Positions 6,968 through 13,872 of a DNA stretch of 64,000 bases are shown one piece after another. Under the pieces are notes generated by a model, which searched no databases, was not told the DNA's origin, and saw only the letters and a program-made list of their open reading frames with translations. Source of the DNA: 9FT-COMBO-48-23 sp964400675 (GTDB lineage: Bacteria > Chloroflexota > Dehalococcoidia > GIF9 > UBA5629); assembly GCA_964400675.1 (NCBI GenBank), contig CAYNVO010000001.1, forward strand, positions 1 through 64,000. Direction: 5' to 3'. Position 1 is the first letter of the stretch, and every line of letters begins with the position of its first letter. The position numbers and the translations under genes were made by a program.

Positions 6968-7117
6968 TTATCTATTCTTTTCTTTGGCTAACCTTTTTAC
7001 TTTGGCTACCGACAGATAGTCGGGACACTTCGGCGAGCACTTCTGGCGTCCCTTAAGGCATTCCCGACATAGCCAGTAGCACTTCCTGGTATTGGCGCAC
7101 TTATAGGTTAGGCTCAT
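6968..7117 (-). CDS. 49-residue cysteine-rich protein, putative zinc binder
   Basis: The short gene reads MSLTYKCANTRKCYW and then CRECLKG, CSPKCPDY and a basic tail ending KEKNR. Six cysteines are spaced C-x5-C-x3-C-x2-C-x6-C-x3-C, which suggests one zinc or iron-sulfur site. GAAAGGA lies 5 bases before the ATG, and the gene has its own terminator (6920-6947) and sits between two other terminator-bounded genes. These features make it a real gene despite its size. The basic tail and cysteine knuckles suit nucleic-acid binding. No family was recognised. Confidence 0.65.
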   Translation of the reverse strand: MSLTYKCANTRKCYWLCRECLKGRQKCSPKCPDYLSVAKVKRLAKEKNR

Positions 7118-7149
7118 TACAGTCCTTTCTAGCCCTTCAAAAAGCAAAA

Positions 7150-7170
7150 AGCGGGGGTCGCTCCCCCGCT
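7150..7170 (-). terminator. Intrinsic terminator of the clamp-like gene
   Basis: AGCGGGGG (7150-7157) and CCCCCGCT (7163-7170) form an 8-bp GC stem with a 5-base loop; the minus strand continues TTTTTGCTTTTTG. It terminates the gene 7218-8441. Confidence 0.85.
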
Positions 7171-7217
7171 CTTTGCGTTGGTCTTCCTGTTGGCTTTGCG
7201 TTCTATATCGGCTTTGT

Positions 7218-8441
7218 TTAAGCTACAGCTACAGGCTCTCTGTCCTCTTCAGGTTCGGCTACCTCTTCTGGCTCAACTTCAGGCTGCTTAACCTTTCGCT
7301 TACCTTTCCGCTTCGGCTTGGCTTCAGCTTTCGCCTCTGCCTCTGCCTTCGCTTCCGTCTCTGTGGCTACCGCTTCGGCTTCTGCCACCGCCTTGCTTTC
7401 AGGGAAGCGCATGGGCATAACCAAGCATCGGTAACCGTCAACGTTTAAGGCTATCGGCGATTGTGGACTTGCCAGCTTCATTTCAGCTATGCCACCACAA
7501 GCCTTTAAGGCTTTGAGTAGGTAGTTTCCAGCTACAGCTATCTTTGCCTCTCCACTGGTTTCGGCTGATATTGCCATTGAGCCTCTATCCTCTTTTGCCT
7601 CGATGATAACCTTGTTATCGGCTACGGTTAAGGTTAAAGGTCTATAAAGCCCTTTGGTGTTATCATCAAACCAGATAGCCAACAGGCTTTGACACGCCTT
7701 GACTGCCTCTTTGGTGTCGAAGCTGGCACTAGCGATAAAATCGCTTGGAAATACCTTGTCATAATCGGGATAGCTACCTTGCTGGCTTGGCAAGCTATAC
7801 TTGATTAGCTCGGTATCAACAATCAGCGACTTGGCAAGCAAGCCACCGTTGTCGCTATCTGGCTTTTGCTCGAAGCTAACCTTAACTCTCTTGGCTTTCC
7901 TTAAGGCTGGTATTAAGCCTTTAACATCGTCTCGATTGATTAAGGCTTCAGCCTCTCCAGCCTCGAAGTCAAGGTTAATCTCTCCAAGCGTAAAGCCATC
8001 GGCAGCTATCAAGGTTAGCTTGTCGTCTTTTTGAACTACCTTGACGCATTGGAGAACTGGTCTAGCGTCATCGGCATCGGTAAACGGTAGCACCCTCGAC
8101 AAGGCTTCGGCTAGCTCATTACCGCCGAGGTTAGGCATGACAGCGTAGCTTGGGCTTACTCGGACTTGGCAAAAAGTGAAAGGCGTTTTGTCCTTTAGCC
8201 AAGCTCCATCTGATATATAGCTTTGGTGATTGCCACAGACTACCTTTAAGCCTTTACCGTTAGCCTGCAATCCGCTAGCACTACCGTTGGCAGGTATAAC
8301 TTTAACCATGTTACCGCCTGCCAGAGCTTTAAGGTAGCTCAAAAAGCCTTTCCTGCCTATATTGGTTTCGCTATCGAATAGCATCACCCTTTCGGCAGTT
8401 GCTCTGGAGAGAGCACTTACAAGCCTTTCCTTATGGCACAC
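7218..8441 (-). CDS. DnaN-like sliding clamp with long Ala/Glu/Lys tail
   Basis: The 407-residue protein resembles the DNA polymerase III beta clamp. RPVLQCVKV followed by LTLIAADGFTLGEI matches the clamp second-domain start, SYPDYDKVFP matches the family YPDF..vlP, and the third domain ends DGYRCLVMPMRF, like the clamp terminus YxxxIMPMR. The first domain is divergent, and after the MPMR end there is an added 65-residue tail rich in Ala, Glu and Lys with a basic patch (KPKRKGKRKVK). The only canonical start is a GTG at 8441 without a ribosome site, although a strong AAAGGGGGTGA lies further upstream at 8494-8503 in an open frame. It probably serves element replication or competes with the host clamp. 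It has its own terminator at 7150-7170. Confidence 0.75.
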   Translation of the reverse strand: MCHKERLVSALSRATAERVMLFDSETNIGRKGFLSYLKALAGGNMVKVIPANGSASGLQANGKGLKVVCGNHQSYISDGAWLKDKTPFTFCQVRVSPSYAVMPNLGGNELAEALSRVLPFTDADDARPVLQCVKVVQKDDKLTLIAADGFTLGEINLDFEAGEAEALINRDDVKGLIPALRKAKRVKVSFEQKPDSDNGGLLAKSLIVDTELIKYSLPSQQGSYPDYDKVFPSDFIASASFDTKEAVKACQSLLAIWFDDNTKGLYRPLTLTVADNKVIIEAKEDRGSMAISAETSGEAKIAVAGNYLLKALKACGGIAEMKLASPQSPIALNVDGYRCLVMPMRFPESKAVAEAEAVATETEAKAEAEAKAEAKPKRKGKRKVKQPEVEPEEVAEPEEDREPVAVA

Positions 8442-8493
8442 AAAACCATCGCCAGAACGCTTGCCTTCGATATTAAGTTGTTCCGTCTTAAAT

Positions 8494-8529
8494 CACCCCC
8501 TTTATTTCAGACGCTTGACGGTAAGCGTC
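8494..8529 (-). promoter_or_regulatory. 5' leader hairpin and strong Shine-Dalgarno before clamp gene
   Basis: GACGCTT (8510-8516) and AAGCGTC (8523-8529) form a 7-bp hairpin with a 6-base loop. Immediately 3' on the minus strand comes AAAGGGGGTGA (8494-8503). The reading frame of the clamp gene is open from 8492 but holds no ATG, GTG or TTG before 8441, so this site either uses a rare start codon or belongs to a decayed start. Confidence 0.45.
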
Positions 8530-8621
8530 ATTCTTATTTAAGGCTACTGGCTACTCCGCAACCGCTGGCAGTAGCTTTTGCCTCTACCTATATAGTTCCA
8601 AAAGAGGGCTGAAATTCCGCA

Positions 8622-9092
8622 TCAAGTTAAGGCTAGTTGATACTTTTTTGATTCTTTTTGACGGTAACGCTCTACGTAGTCATAGTCTTTACCATCAAGG
8701 CGCTTACCGCTATACAGCTTTACGGCAATCTGAACCAGTCTCCTGGGGCAGCCTAGCAGCCACCGCTTGGCATCTTGCCAAGCCTCTAGGTCAATCGCCT
8801 TATCATCGGCTAGGGTCTGCCACAGCTCGACTGTGTCTCCGTCTCCGTCTGATAGCTCACCGTTCAGGCTTAAGATGGTTGGCTTCCGCATCCGGTCTCT
8901 CCAGTAAGCCATAACCGTATAGCTGGCAACTCTGACCATAGCCCCTTCGCTAAAGGGTTCGTGTCCGTTATTAGAGGCTACTTCGGCAAGCCTTAAGATA
9001 ATGTCCTGTCTCAAGTCTGCTTTATCGACCGCCTTCGCTTTATGTTGAAACTTGTCTGCAATCTCGATATACTTTTGCCAGTCTAGCGTCAT
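8622..9092 (-). CDS. Sigma-70-like small protein (ECF/phage-type)
   Basis: The protein has 156 residues with GGAGACAAG upstream of the ATG. DLRQDIILRLAEV resembles the sigma region 2.1 helix, and MVRVASYTVMAYWRDRMRK resembles region 2.3-2.4 (Arg/aromatic-rich), followed by SLNGEL comparable to the family SLDxPL linker. The C-terminal half (LLGCPRRLVQIAVKLYSG) could be a shortened region 4. It would then direct RNA polymerase to promoters of the element. The match is by eye and the region 4 helix-turn-helix is weak, so a DNA-binding regulator without sigma activity remains possible. It is the first gene of the minus-strand module and lies 180 bases upstream of the clamp gene. Confidence 0.5.
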   Translation of the reverse strand: MTLDWQKYIEIADKFQHKAKAVDKADLRQDIILRLAEVASNNGHEPFSEGAMVRVASYTVMAYWRDRMRKPTILSLNGELSDGDGDTVELWQTLADDKAIDLEAWQDAKRWLLGCPRRLVQIAVKLYSGKRLDGKDYDYVERYRQKESKKYQLALT

Positions 9093-9121
9093 CTTGTCTC
9101 CATTCGAGGCAAGGCTAGATT

Positions 9122-9149
9122 TCCCTAGCTAGTGTCTGCTGGCTAGGGA
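9122..9149. promoter_or_regulatory. Inverted repeat upstream of sigma-like gene
   Basis: TCCCTAGC (9122-9129) and GCTAGGGA (9142-9149) are perfect 8-base arms around a 12-base centre, about 30-60 bases before the sigma-like gene start. It could be an operator or leader hairpin for the minus-strand module. Confidence 0.4.
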
Positions 9150-9316
9150 TTTATAATGCCTCACCTCACCTTGAAGGCAAGCGTTCTGGCTTCAGCTATT
9201 CGGTTGTTAAAGTGCTTGTTCTTATATGATTATTGTTGCACAAAATAAGCGATTGTTGAAGGAGTGGAACTAATACCTTCCACTCCCCCCTCTGGAAGGT
9301 TTACCGACTCCAAAAA

Positions 9317-9348
9317 AGAGAGGAGTCCTATCGATAGGACTCCTCTCT
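9317..9348 (-). terminator. 32-base perfect palindrome, terminator
   Basis: The 16-base arms meet at ATCGAT with no spacer and are perfectly complementary. On the minus strand the palindrome is followed by TTTTTTGG, so it terminates the genes 9372-10653. The lack of a loop base is notable, since the RNA must open its centre to form a loop. Confidence 0.8.
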
Positions 9349-9371
9349 CATCCCGATTGTCGAACAACGAG

Positions 9372-9962
9372 CTACGACGGACTCGAGCCTTTTTTCCTGC
9401 GGGGCAGACTGCCTGGGTGCCGGTATTTGAGAGGTTTCGGGCTGCGAACCTCCTTGGGGTAGTGATAGAGAGTTTGAAGAGGATCCTGCCACTCCACATC
9501 TGAGGCAGTTTTGCCTTTGGCTGTTAGCCGGTAAAAACGCCTCGGCTGAGGCACTTCGATTAGAGCACCTTTCCCGCTCTTCTTAATACGAGCGCCAGGC
9601 ATACCGCCCATAGCCGATTTCTCCTCCTCACCGGTTGGTTTCACCCAGCCAAGCATCTTGAGGTGGTGAAAGTATCTGTAGAATGAATGTGACCGCATTT
9701 TAGTAAGTCTCTTGGGTATTCGCTCCAGAGCTTCTTCAACCGAAAGTTCGATACCCTCCTCCATGGCCATTGCAACCATGTCCTCGGCATATTCGCGAAG
9801 AAGGGCAGTTTTATAGGCATATCTGATGTCTTCTGTTGCTGCTCCTCGCTCAGGGTCGATTACGGATGAGCCGAAAGGTCCTCTGCCCATGAGATAGTCG
9901 CGGATAAAGATGCCAGTGTGAAAAGGTCTGAGAAACCGACCGTGCTGAGGTCTAATGTCCAC
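9372..9962 (-). CDS. Recombinase-coupled unknown protein, winged-helix-like
   Basis: This 196-residue protein has a GTG start at 9962 that overlaps the last codons of the zinc-ribbon tyrosine recombinase (9952-10653), so the two are translationally coupled. The central part (SVEEALERIPKRLTKMRSHSFYRYFHHLKMLGW then a RFYRLTAKGK segment) has the helix-helix-helix-wing layout of winged-helix DNA-binding proteins, ending in a strongly basic tail (RKKG). It could assist the recombinase as a directionality or accessory factor. That role is inferred from the overlap only; no family name is recognised. It ends before the terminator palindrome at 9317-9348. Confidence 0.7.
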   Translation of the reverse strand: MDIRPQHGRFLRPFHTGIFIRDYLMGRGPFGSSVIDPERGAATEDIRYAYKTALLREYAEDMVAMAMEEGIELSVEEALERIPKRLTKMRSHSFYRYFHHLKMLGWVKPTGEEEKSAMGGMPGARIKKSGKGALIEVPQPRRFYRLTAKGKTASDVEWQDPLQTLYHYPKEVRSPKPLKYRHPGSLPRRKKGSSPS

Positions 9963-10653
9963 CTGACTTTACCTCTTTGTTCCATAATCGGTCATACCAG
10001 TCTCTTAACTCCTCACCTGCTACCTTCCTGTATTTAGCAGTAGTGTTGAAAGAGGCATGTCCCAATTGCACCTGAAGCAGCCTTAGACCATCGCCGGAAT
10101 CGTCGAGCTTCATCGCATGAACAGCGAACGAATCTCTTAGTTTGTGCGGGCTAACATTGTGCACTTTCCCGGTCTCAGGATTCACCAGCTTAGGTAACCC
10201 TCCCCTGTTAGCGCAGTCGCGGATAATCTGCCATGCCCTATGTCTATTGATGCCAAATATAAGTAGTTTGTCTTTTTGCCTTACCGGTCCGCCGCGCTTA
10301 ATATAGTCCTTCAATAGGTCAAGGGTGTCGCTGTCGAGTGGCAGTGTCCTCATCTTTCGGTGCTCCTGTTCTTTGGTCAACGGCTTGTCTATCTTGACGC
10401 CGCATATAGGGCAAAAGGTGTGACTCTTCCCTAGCCTGGCACCACACTGAGTACAGTTCAACTTGATGCGCGACTTCAGATGCTGGATAGTTACCGTGCC
10501 TTGGCCAAAGTCTATATTCTTCACCTCTAGAGCTAACGCTTCAGATATCCGACAACCCAGCCGTGCCAGAACTCTTATGAGGAGCTTGTCCCTAAGACAC
10601 GTCGCCGCATTTTCAAGCTGTTCCGTTTCGTCTATGTCCAGGTATGCCTTCAT
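9952..10653 (-). CDS. Tyrosine recombinase catalytic domain with inserted zinc ribbon
   Basis: The 233-residue protein consists of a catalytic domain without the N-terminal core-binding (SAM-like) domain. The catalytic pattern is visible: Arg in GCRISEAL, Lys in HLKSR, HKLRDSF for the HxxR box, LGHASFNTTAKY for the H/W and Tyr nucleophile. Between the beta-hairpin lysine and the next helix is an insertion with two knuckles, CTQCG and CPICG, separated by 12 residues, a zinc ribbon typical of archaeal and some Chloroflexota recombinases. It should cut and rejoin DNA through the Tyr. The absent arm-binding part means that target choice may rest on the ribbon or on the coupled protein encoded downstream. 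Start ATG at 10653 has a weak ribosome site. Confidence 0.88.
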   Translation of the reverse strand: MKAYLDIDETEQLENAATCLRDKLLIRVLARLGCRISEALALEVKNIDFGQGTVTIQHLKSRIKLNCTQCGARLGKSHTFCPICGVKIDKPLTKEQEHRKMRTLPLDSDTLDLLKDYIKRGGPVRQKDKLLIFGINRHRAWQIIRDCANRGGLPKLVNPETGKVHNVSPHKLRDSFAVHAMKLDDSGDGLRLLQVQLGHASFNTTAKYRKVAGEELRDWYDRLWNKEVKSGGH

Positions 10654-10716
10654 TCGTCACTCACAATCTGGTATGAAGCGGTAACATAATATCCTTAGCA
10701 CCCTAATTTAATAAGA

Positions 10717-11013
10717 TTAGCTACGCTTGACTATCTCTCCTGTGATGCCAAACATGACATTGAGCATCATCCCTATACTTGTTGCGATTTGAGGCAGATA
10801 TTGAGCCGCCTCTGCGCTGCCGGCCGCTAACTTAATTTCGGCGCTATCGCTACAAATAATGATCTGAGCCTTTATACTCTTGGTCTTTCCTTTGAGAGCT
10901 CCTAATGTACCCATTTGCTCGGGAGTCACGTATTTCTCGAATGCTGATTGATCAACCACTTTCTTTTTCCTCTTTATAGGTAAATCCTGATGGTGGGCTA
11001 AATCCTGCTCCAC
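10717..11013 (-). CDS. Unknown small protein overlapping upstream gene
   Basis: This 98-residue protein starts inside the 3' end of the 232-residue gene (62-base overlap in another frame). It begins with an acidic-His stretch, has a basic cluster KRKKK near residue 15, and a C-terminal half GSAEAAQYLPQIATSIGMM that is hydrophobic and helical and may be a weakly hydrophobic membrane or oligomerising helix. No domain was recognised. The overlap suggests translational coupling with the HTH-containing gene upstream, and both lie between recombinase genes, so a mobile-element role is likely. Confidence 0.6.
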   Translation of the reverse strand: MEQDLAHHQDLPIKRKKKVVDQSAFEKYVTPEQMGTLGALKGKTKSIKAQIIICSDSAEIKLAAGSAEAAQYLPQIATSIGMMLNVMFGITGEIVKRS

Positions 11014-11650
11014 CTTGCTCGACCTGGCCAGGCTGAAAACCTGGGATAAACTTACTTAGAACGTTTTGTAGGATGGGCTTCATGAGGTCTACCATCATAG
11101 ATCGCATGGGATCTGGATTAGCCTGAAGCCACGGTTTAGTCTGTTCAAGGTATTGGGCGATAGCGGATGCTGCTTCCTGGGCTGCCTGTGTTGCGACATC
11201 ACCGCTTTCGCTCTTAGCTTCACGGAGTATTCTGAGCTGGCTTTCCGTGATTTCAGATTGGGCAGAAGCGAGTCCTTGTAGAATGCCAACCTGCTGATAC
11301 ACCATCCACTGAACTCCCATTATTGTCCTCAGACCATCCATAAAGCCCGATTTGTACTCACCATTTGGAAGACTGATATCAGAAAGGATGGCTTCCACTG
11401 GAATTATCTCCTTCGCGCCCAATTTCATTGGGAAATGTAATCCCGTCTCGCTGGTAGATGAATGATTGCTAGATACGTTGCTGACATTGCCCGCGTCCTG
11501 GTCATGAGTAACAGGTTCTCCCTTTTTCTCTAGCCGCTTCAAGGCTTTGCGCGTTGTGGACTCGGCGAATCCGGCAGCCACTAGTTGTTTTTTAGTTACT
11601 CCTTGGCGGAGTAGTTCTTCGATCTGAGTCACTTTTCCGTTTGCTTCCAT
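10952..11650 (-). CDS. Unknown protein with N-terminal HTH-like segment
   Basis: The protein has 232 residues and its ATG follows TAAGGAGGTGAACAT, an ideal site. Residues about 5-45 (QIEELLRQGVTKKQLVAAGF followed by STTRKALKRLEKKG) read as a small winged or simple helix-turn-helix. The middle is low complexity Ser/Asn, and residues about 100-200 are long amphipathic helices with repeated Gln, Ala and Glu, suggesting a coiled-coil oligomer. The C-terminus is Gly/Pro-rich. It may be a DNA-binding partition or regulatory protein; no known family is recognised. It follows the tyrosine recombinase 11663-12784 by 12 bases and is probably in one transcript with it. Confidence 0.65.
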   Translation of the reverse strand: MEANGKVTQIEELLRQGVTKKQLVAAGFAESTTRKALKRLEKKGEPVTHDQDAGNVSNVSSNHSSTSETGLHFPMKLGAKEIIPVEAILSDISLPNGEYKSGFMDGLRTIMGVQWMVYQQVGILQGLASAQSEITESQLRILREAKSESGDVATQAAQEAASAIAQYLEQTKPWLQANPDPMRSMMVDLMKPILQNVLSKFIPGFQPGQVEQGGAGFSPPSGFTYKEEKESG

Positions 11651-11662
11651 ATGTTCACCTCC

Positions 11663-12784
11663 TTAGGTCTTTAATGTGCTGTGCCGTTGTGTCACACCCT
11701 GATGAGCCGTGCGTCTTGTTTTGCAAGCTGAAGGCAATTTGAATTCCAAGTTGTCAGCTGGAGAATTTCTCTGATGAACCCTGCTGATGTCGGCCTGAGC
11801 GAGGTTGATATAGCCCCTCAAAACTTCTAATTGTGAATGTCCCAAAATCCGCTGTAAGCTGAAGACGTCGCCACCATTTCTCAGAAATGTTACGGCCATG
11901 GTGTGGCGGAAGGTGTGGGGACTCACACGTACCCCGGCAATACCAGCCTTCTTTCCGTAGTGCTCAATAATCGCCTCCAATCGATCTTTGGTCAGAGGAC
12001 GACCATCACGGGTAAGAAATACATGGTCGTAGCGGGGTGTAGCCGGCTGTGGGCGATAGCAGGTTATGTATTTCCATAAGGCTTTCTGTACCTTGGCTCC
12101 AATTGGTGCTAATCTCTCTTTACTTCCCTTGCCCCACACCTTAAGCAAGCGACTCTCGAGATTGGCGTCTGTGAGCTTAAGGTTGGTGAGCTCACTACAT
12201 CGTATCCCCGTATCAAGAAGAGTTAGAATAATAGCGTAGTCCCGGTAGCCCACGGGCGACATAATGTCTATAACCGCAAAGAGCTGGCGTAGCTGCATTT
12301 CGTTGAAGGTCGGGATGACCTTTTTGGGTGCCTTCGGTATCCTCAGCCTGGCGAAAGGGTTTTCTTGGATAAAGCTCTCCCGTTCTAGCCATGCCCAGAA
12401 CGCCTGAAGTGCCCGTAGGTAGCCGTTGACGGTATGTCCAGAAAGATGACCGATCTGGGGCTTGGTGAAACGGTGCTTAAAAAAGCGAGGTTGTTCTTTA
12501 AGATAGACAATGAAGTGGCGTAGTTCTTGAACTGTGATCTCACCGACATTGGTTGGGAGGTTATTGACGGTAAGAAATTCATTCAGGTAGCGTACTGATG
12601 CTTCCACGATAGCAATGGTATTGTGGCTTTTTCCCTCGCTTTTAGCTGATAGCCGGTAGCCTTCCAAAAATTCGTGTAATTTAACGGCATTCCGTTCATG
12701 GAGAACTTCGTCGAGAAACCTATCGATATTCTGGTTGAGCATTACTTTTTTCACATCACTAAGAAATCTAAAACTCATTCCCAT
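11663..12784 (-). CDS. XerC/D-type tyrosine recombinase, paralogue A
   Basis: This full-length tyrosine recombinase has 373 residues. The N-terminal core-binding domain spans about 20-140 and the catalytic domain about 150-335. The catalytic residues are Arg in TGIRCSEL, Lys in GKGSKER, HTFRH for the HxxR box, LGHSQL, and Tyr in RGYINL. A C-terminal extension after PADNL is basic and variable. It is strongly similar throughout to the recombinase at 13865-14845, for example EGKSHN, IILTLLDTG, FLRNGGDVFSLQRILGH, which shows recent duplication or repeated insertion of related elements. The two bracket the plus-strand gene 12847-13872. Confidence 0.92.
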   Translation of the reverse strand: MGMSFRFLSDVKKVMLNQNIDRFLDEVLHERNAVKLHEFLEGYRLSAKSEGKSHNTIAIVEASVRYLNEFLTVNNLPTNVGEITVQELRHFIVYLKEQPRFFKHRFTKPQIGHLSGHTVNGYLRALQAFWAWLERESFIQENPFARLRIPKAPKKVIPTFNEMQLRQLFAVIDIMSPVGYRDYAIILTLLDTGIRCSELTNLKLTDANLESRLLKVWGKGSKERLAPIGAKVQKALWKYITCYRPQPATPRYDHVFLTRDGRPLTKDRLEAIIEHYGKKAGIAGVRVSPHTFRHTMAVTFLRNGGDVFSLQRILGHSQLEVLRGYINLAQADISRVHQRNSPADNLEFKLPSACKTRRTAHQGVTQRHSTLKT

Positions 12785-12846
12785 CTTATCAGTTGTGTTT
12801 CAGTGGGGGTTGTGGAAAAATAGAGATAAAATTACGGAAATTTGAA

Positions 12847-13872
12847 ATGCCCAAGTTGAAGCCAAGCTGGATGAAGACGGATATCCCGAAGAACACCAAA
12901 ATAAAGCTGTGGCGGCTCATGAAAGACAATCCCACTTATCGGTCCTGGGAGAAGGCGATCATTGGGAAAAGCCAAACCACTGGCGAAGATAAACTCTTTG
13001 CTGATAACGAGTCGAAATACCTCAGGATAAGCAGGGACACGTATAAGAGCTTGAAGCAGGAAATAATGGATATGCCTCCTGATGAAGTGGCGAGTTTGCC
13101 ACAAGACCTCCAGAACTGGATTAGGCAACTGAGGCCAGACCTGAAACGTGAAGAAAAACAAACATCTCCCCAGGTTGTGGAGTGGGAGTGGCTTTATGGC
13201 CTAACAACCCGACTACGAGACAGCCTTTCCCTTATTGGTCCAAAGGATTGGGCTGTTTGGGGACAGCCTGACACCGGGCAGCCTCCGATGACATCTGAAG
13301 CTGGGCTCCGAGTCTGGACAGATCGGGGCATACTCGCAGTAAATCTAGCGATAGAAAACGATGAGCGTTTTCCGGTTCTCATGTCCAAACTGAAAGCGGT
13401 ATTTCCAGAGTTAGCGGAATACGATAGTTTAAAGAGGTCGCTTGCCGAGTTCTTCGGTTTGTGTTGGGATGTAGCCCAAGAAATTTTGAAAAGGTCTCAA
13501 AAAGAGACAGGTTTAATATTGAGCAACGTTCTCGTGACAGGAAGTGGTCATCTGTTAAACGTGCCTAGATTTATTTACGAGTTCGCCCTGGACAACTACC
13601 TGTCTCCAAAACAGCCGGAGCTACAAGTGCTTCCACATGACCTGCACAGATATAAGCTTGCACCCAGGAGCCTTCCAAGTTATGTATTGGCAATAGGCGC
13701 TGAGGATGAGATGGTTAGGTGCAAGCAAGTCACTGTCTCTCTTAGCAGCGAATATGTTAAAGATGGAAGGATTGGGGACATAAGAAACAAGGCGATTGAA
13801 ACCAAGAGTCAAGTTAAGCCTTTTCTTACTGCTCTGTCCACAGTGCTTGAACAGGCTGAGAATGTTACCTAG
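12847..13872 (+). CDS. Unknown cargo protein between two recombinases
   Basis: This 341-residue protein runs from the ATG at 12847; an in-frame ATG at 12793 is possible but neither has a clear ribosome site. It is rich in Trp and charged residues in the first half (EWEWLYGL, KDWAVWGQPDT), with a helical second half and no signal peptide, membrane segment or known enzyme motif. It is the only plus-strand gene of the recombinase region, and its 3' end overlaps the end of the neighbouring recombinase gene by 8 bases. The situation resembles cargo in a recombinase-bounded unit. Function unknown; host-defence or regulatory cargo is speculation. Confidence 0.65.
   Translation: MPKLKPSWMKTDIPKNTKIKLWRLMKDNPTYRSWEKAIIGKSQTTGEDKLFADNESKYLRISRDTYKSLKQEIMDMPPDEVASLPQDLQNWIRQLRPDLKREEKQTSPQVVEWEWLYGLTTRLRDSLSLIGPKDWAVWGQPDTGQPPMTSEAGLRVWTDRGILAVNLAIENDERFPVLMSKLKAVFPELAEYDSLKRSLAEFFGLCWDVAQEILKRSQKETGLILSNVLVTGSGHLLNVPRFIYEFALDNYLSPKQPELQVLPHDLHRYKLAPRSLPSYVLAIGAEDEMVRCKQVTVSLSSEYVKDGRIGDIRNKAIETKSQVKPFLTALSTVLEQAENVT

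Noticed and set aside
7173..7448. Plus-strand frame of 91 codons over the clamp-gene tail
   Set aside because: Leu/Arg/Phe-rich product is the antisense of the Ala/Glu/Lys repeat and has no ribosome site.
8648..8914. Plus-strand frame over the sigma-like gene
   Set aside because: No ribosome site, and the minus-strand gene has good start and domain evidence.
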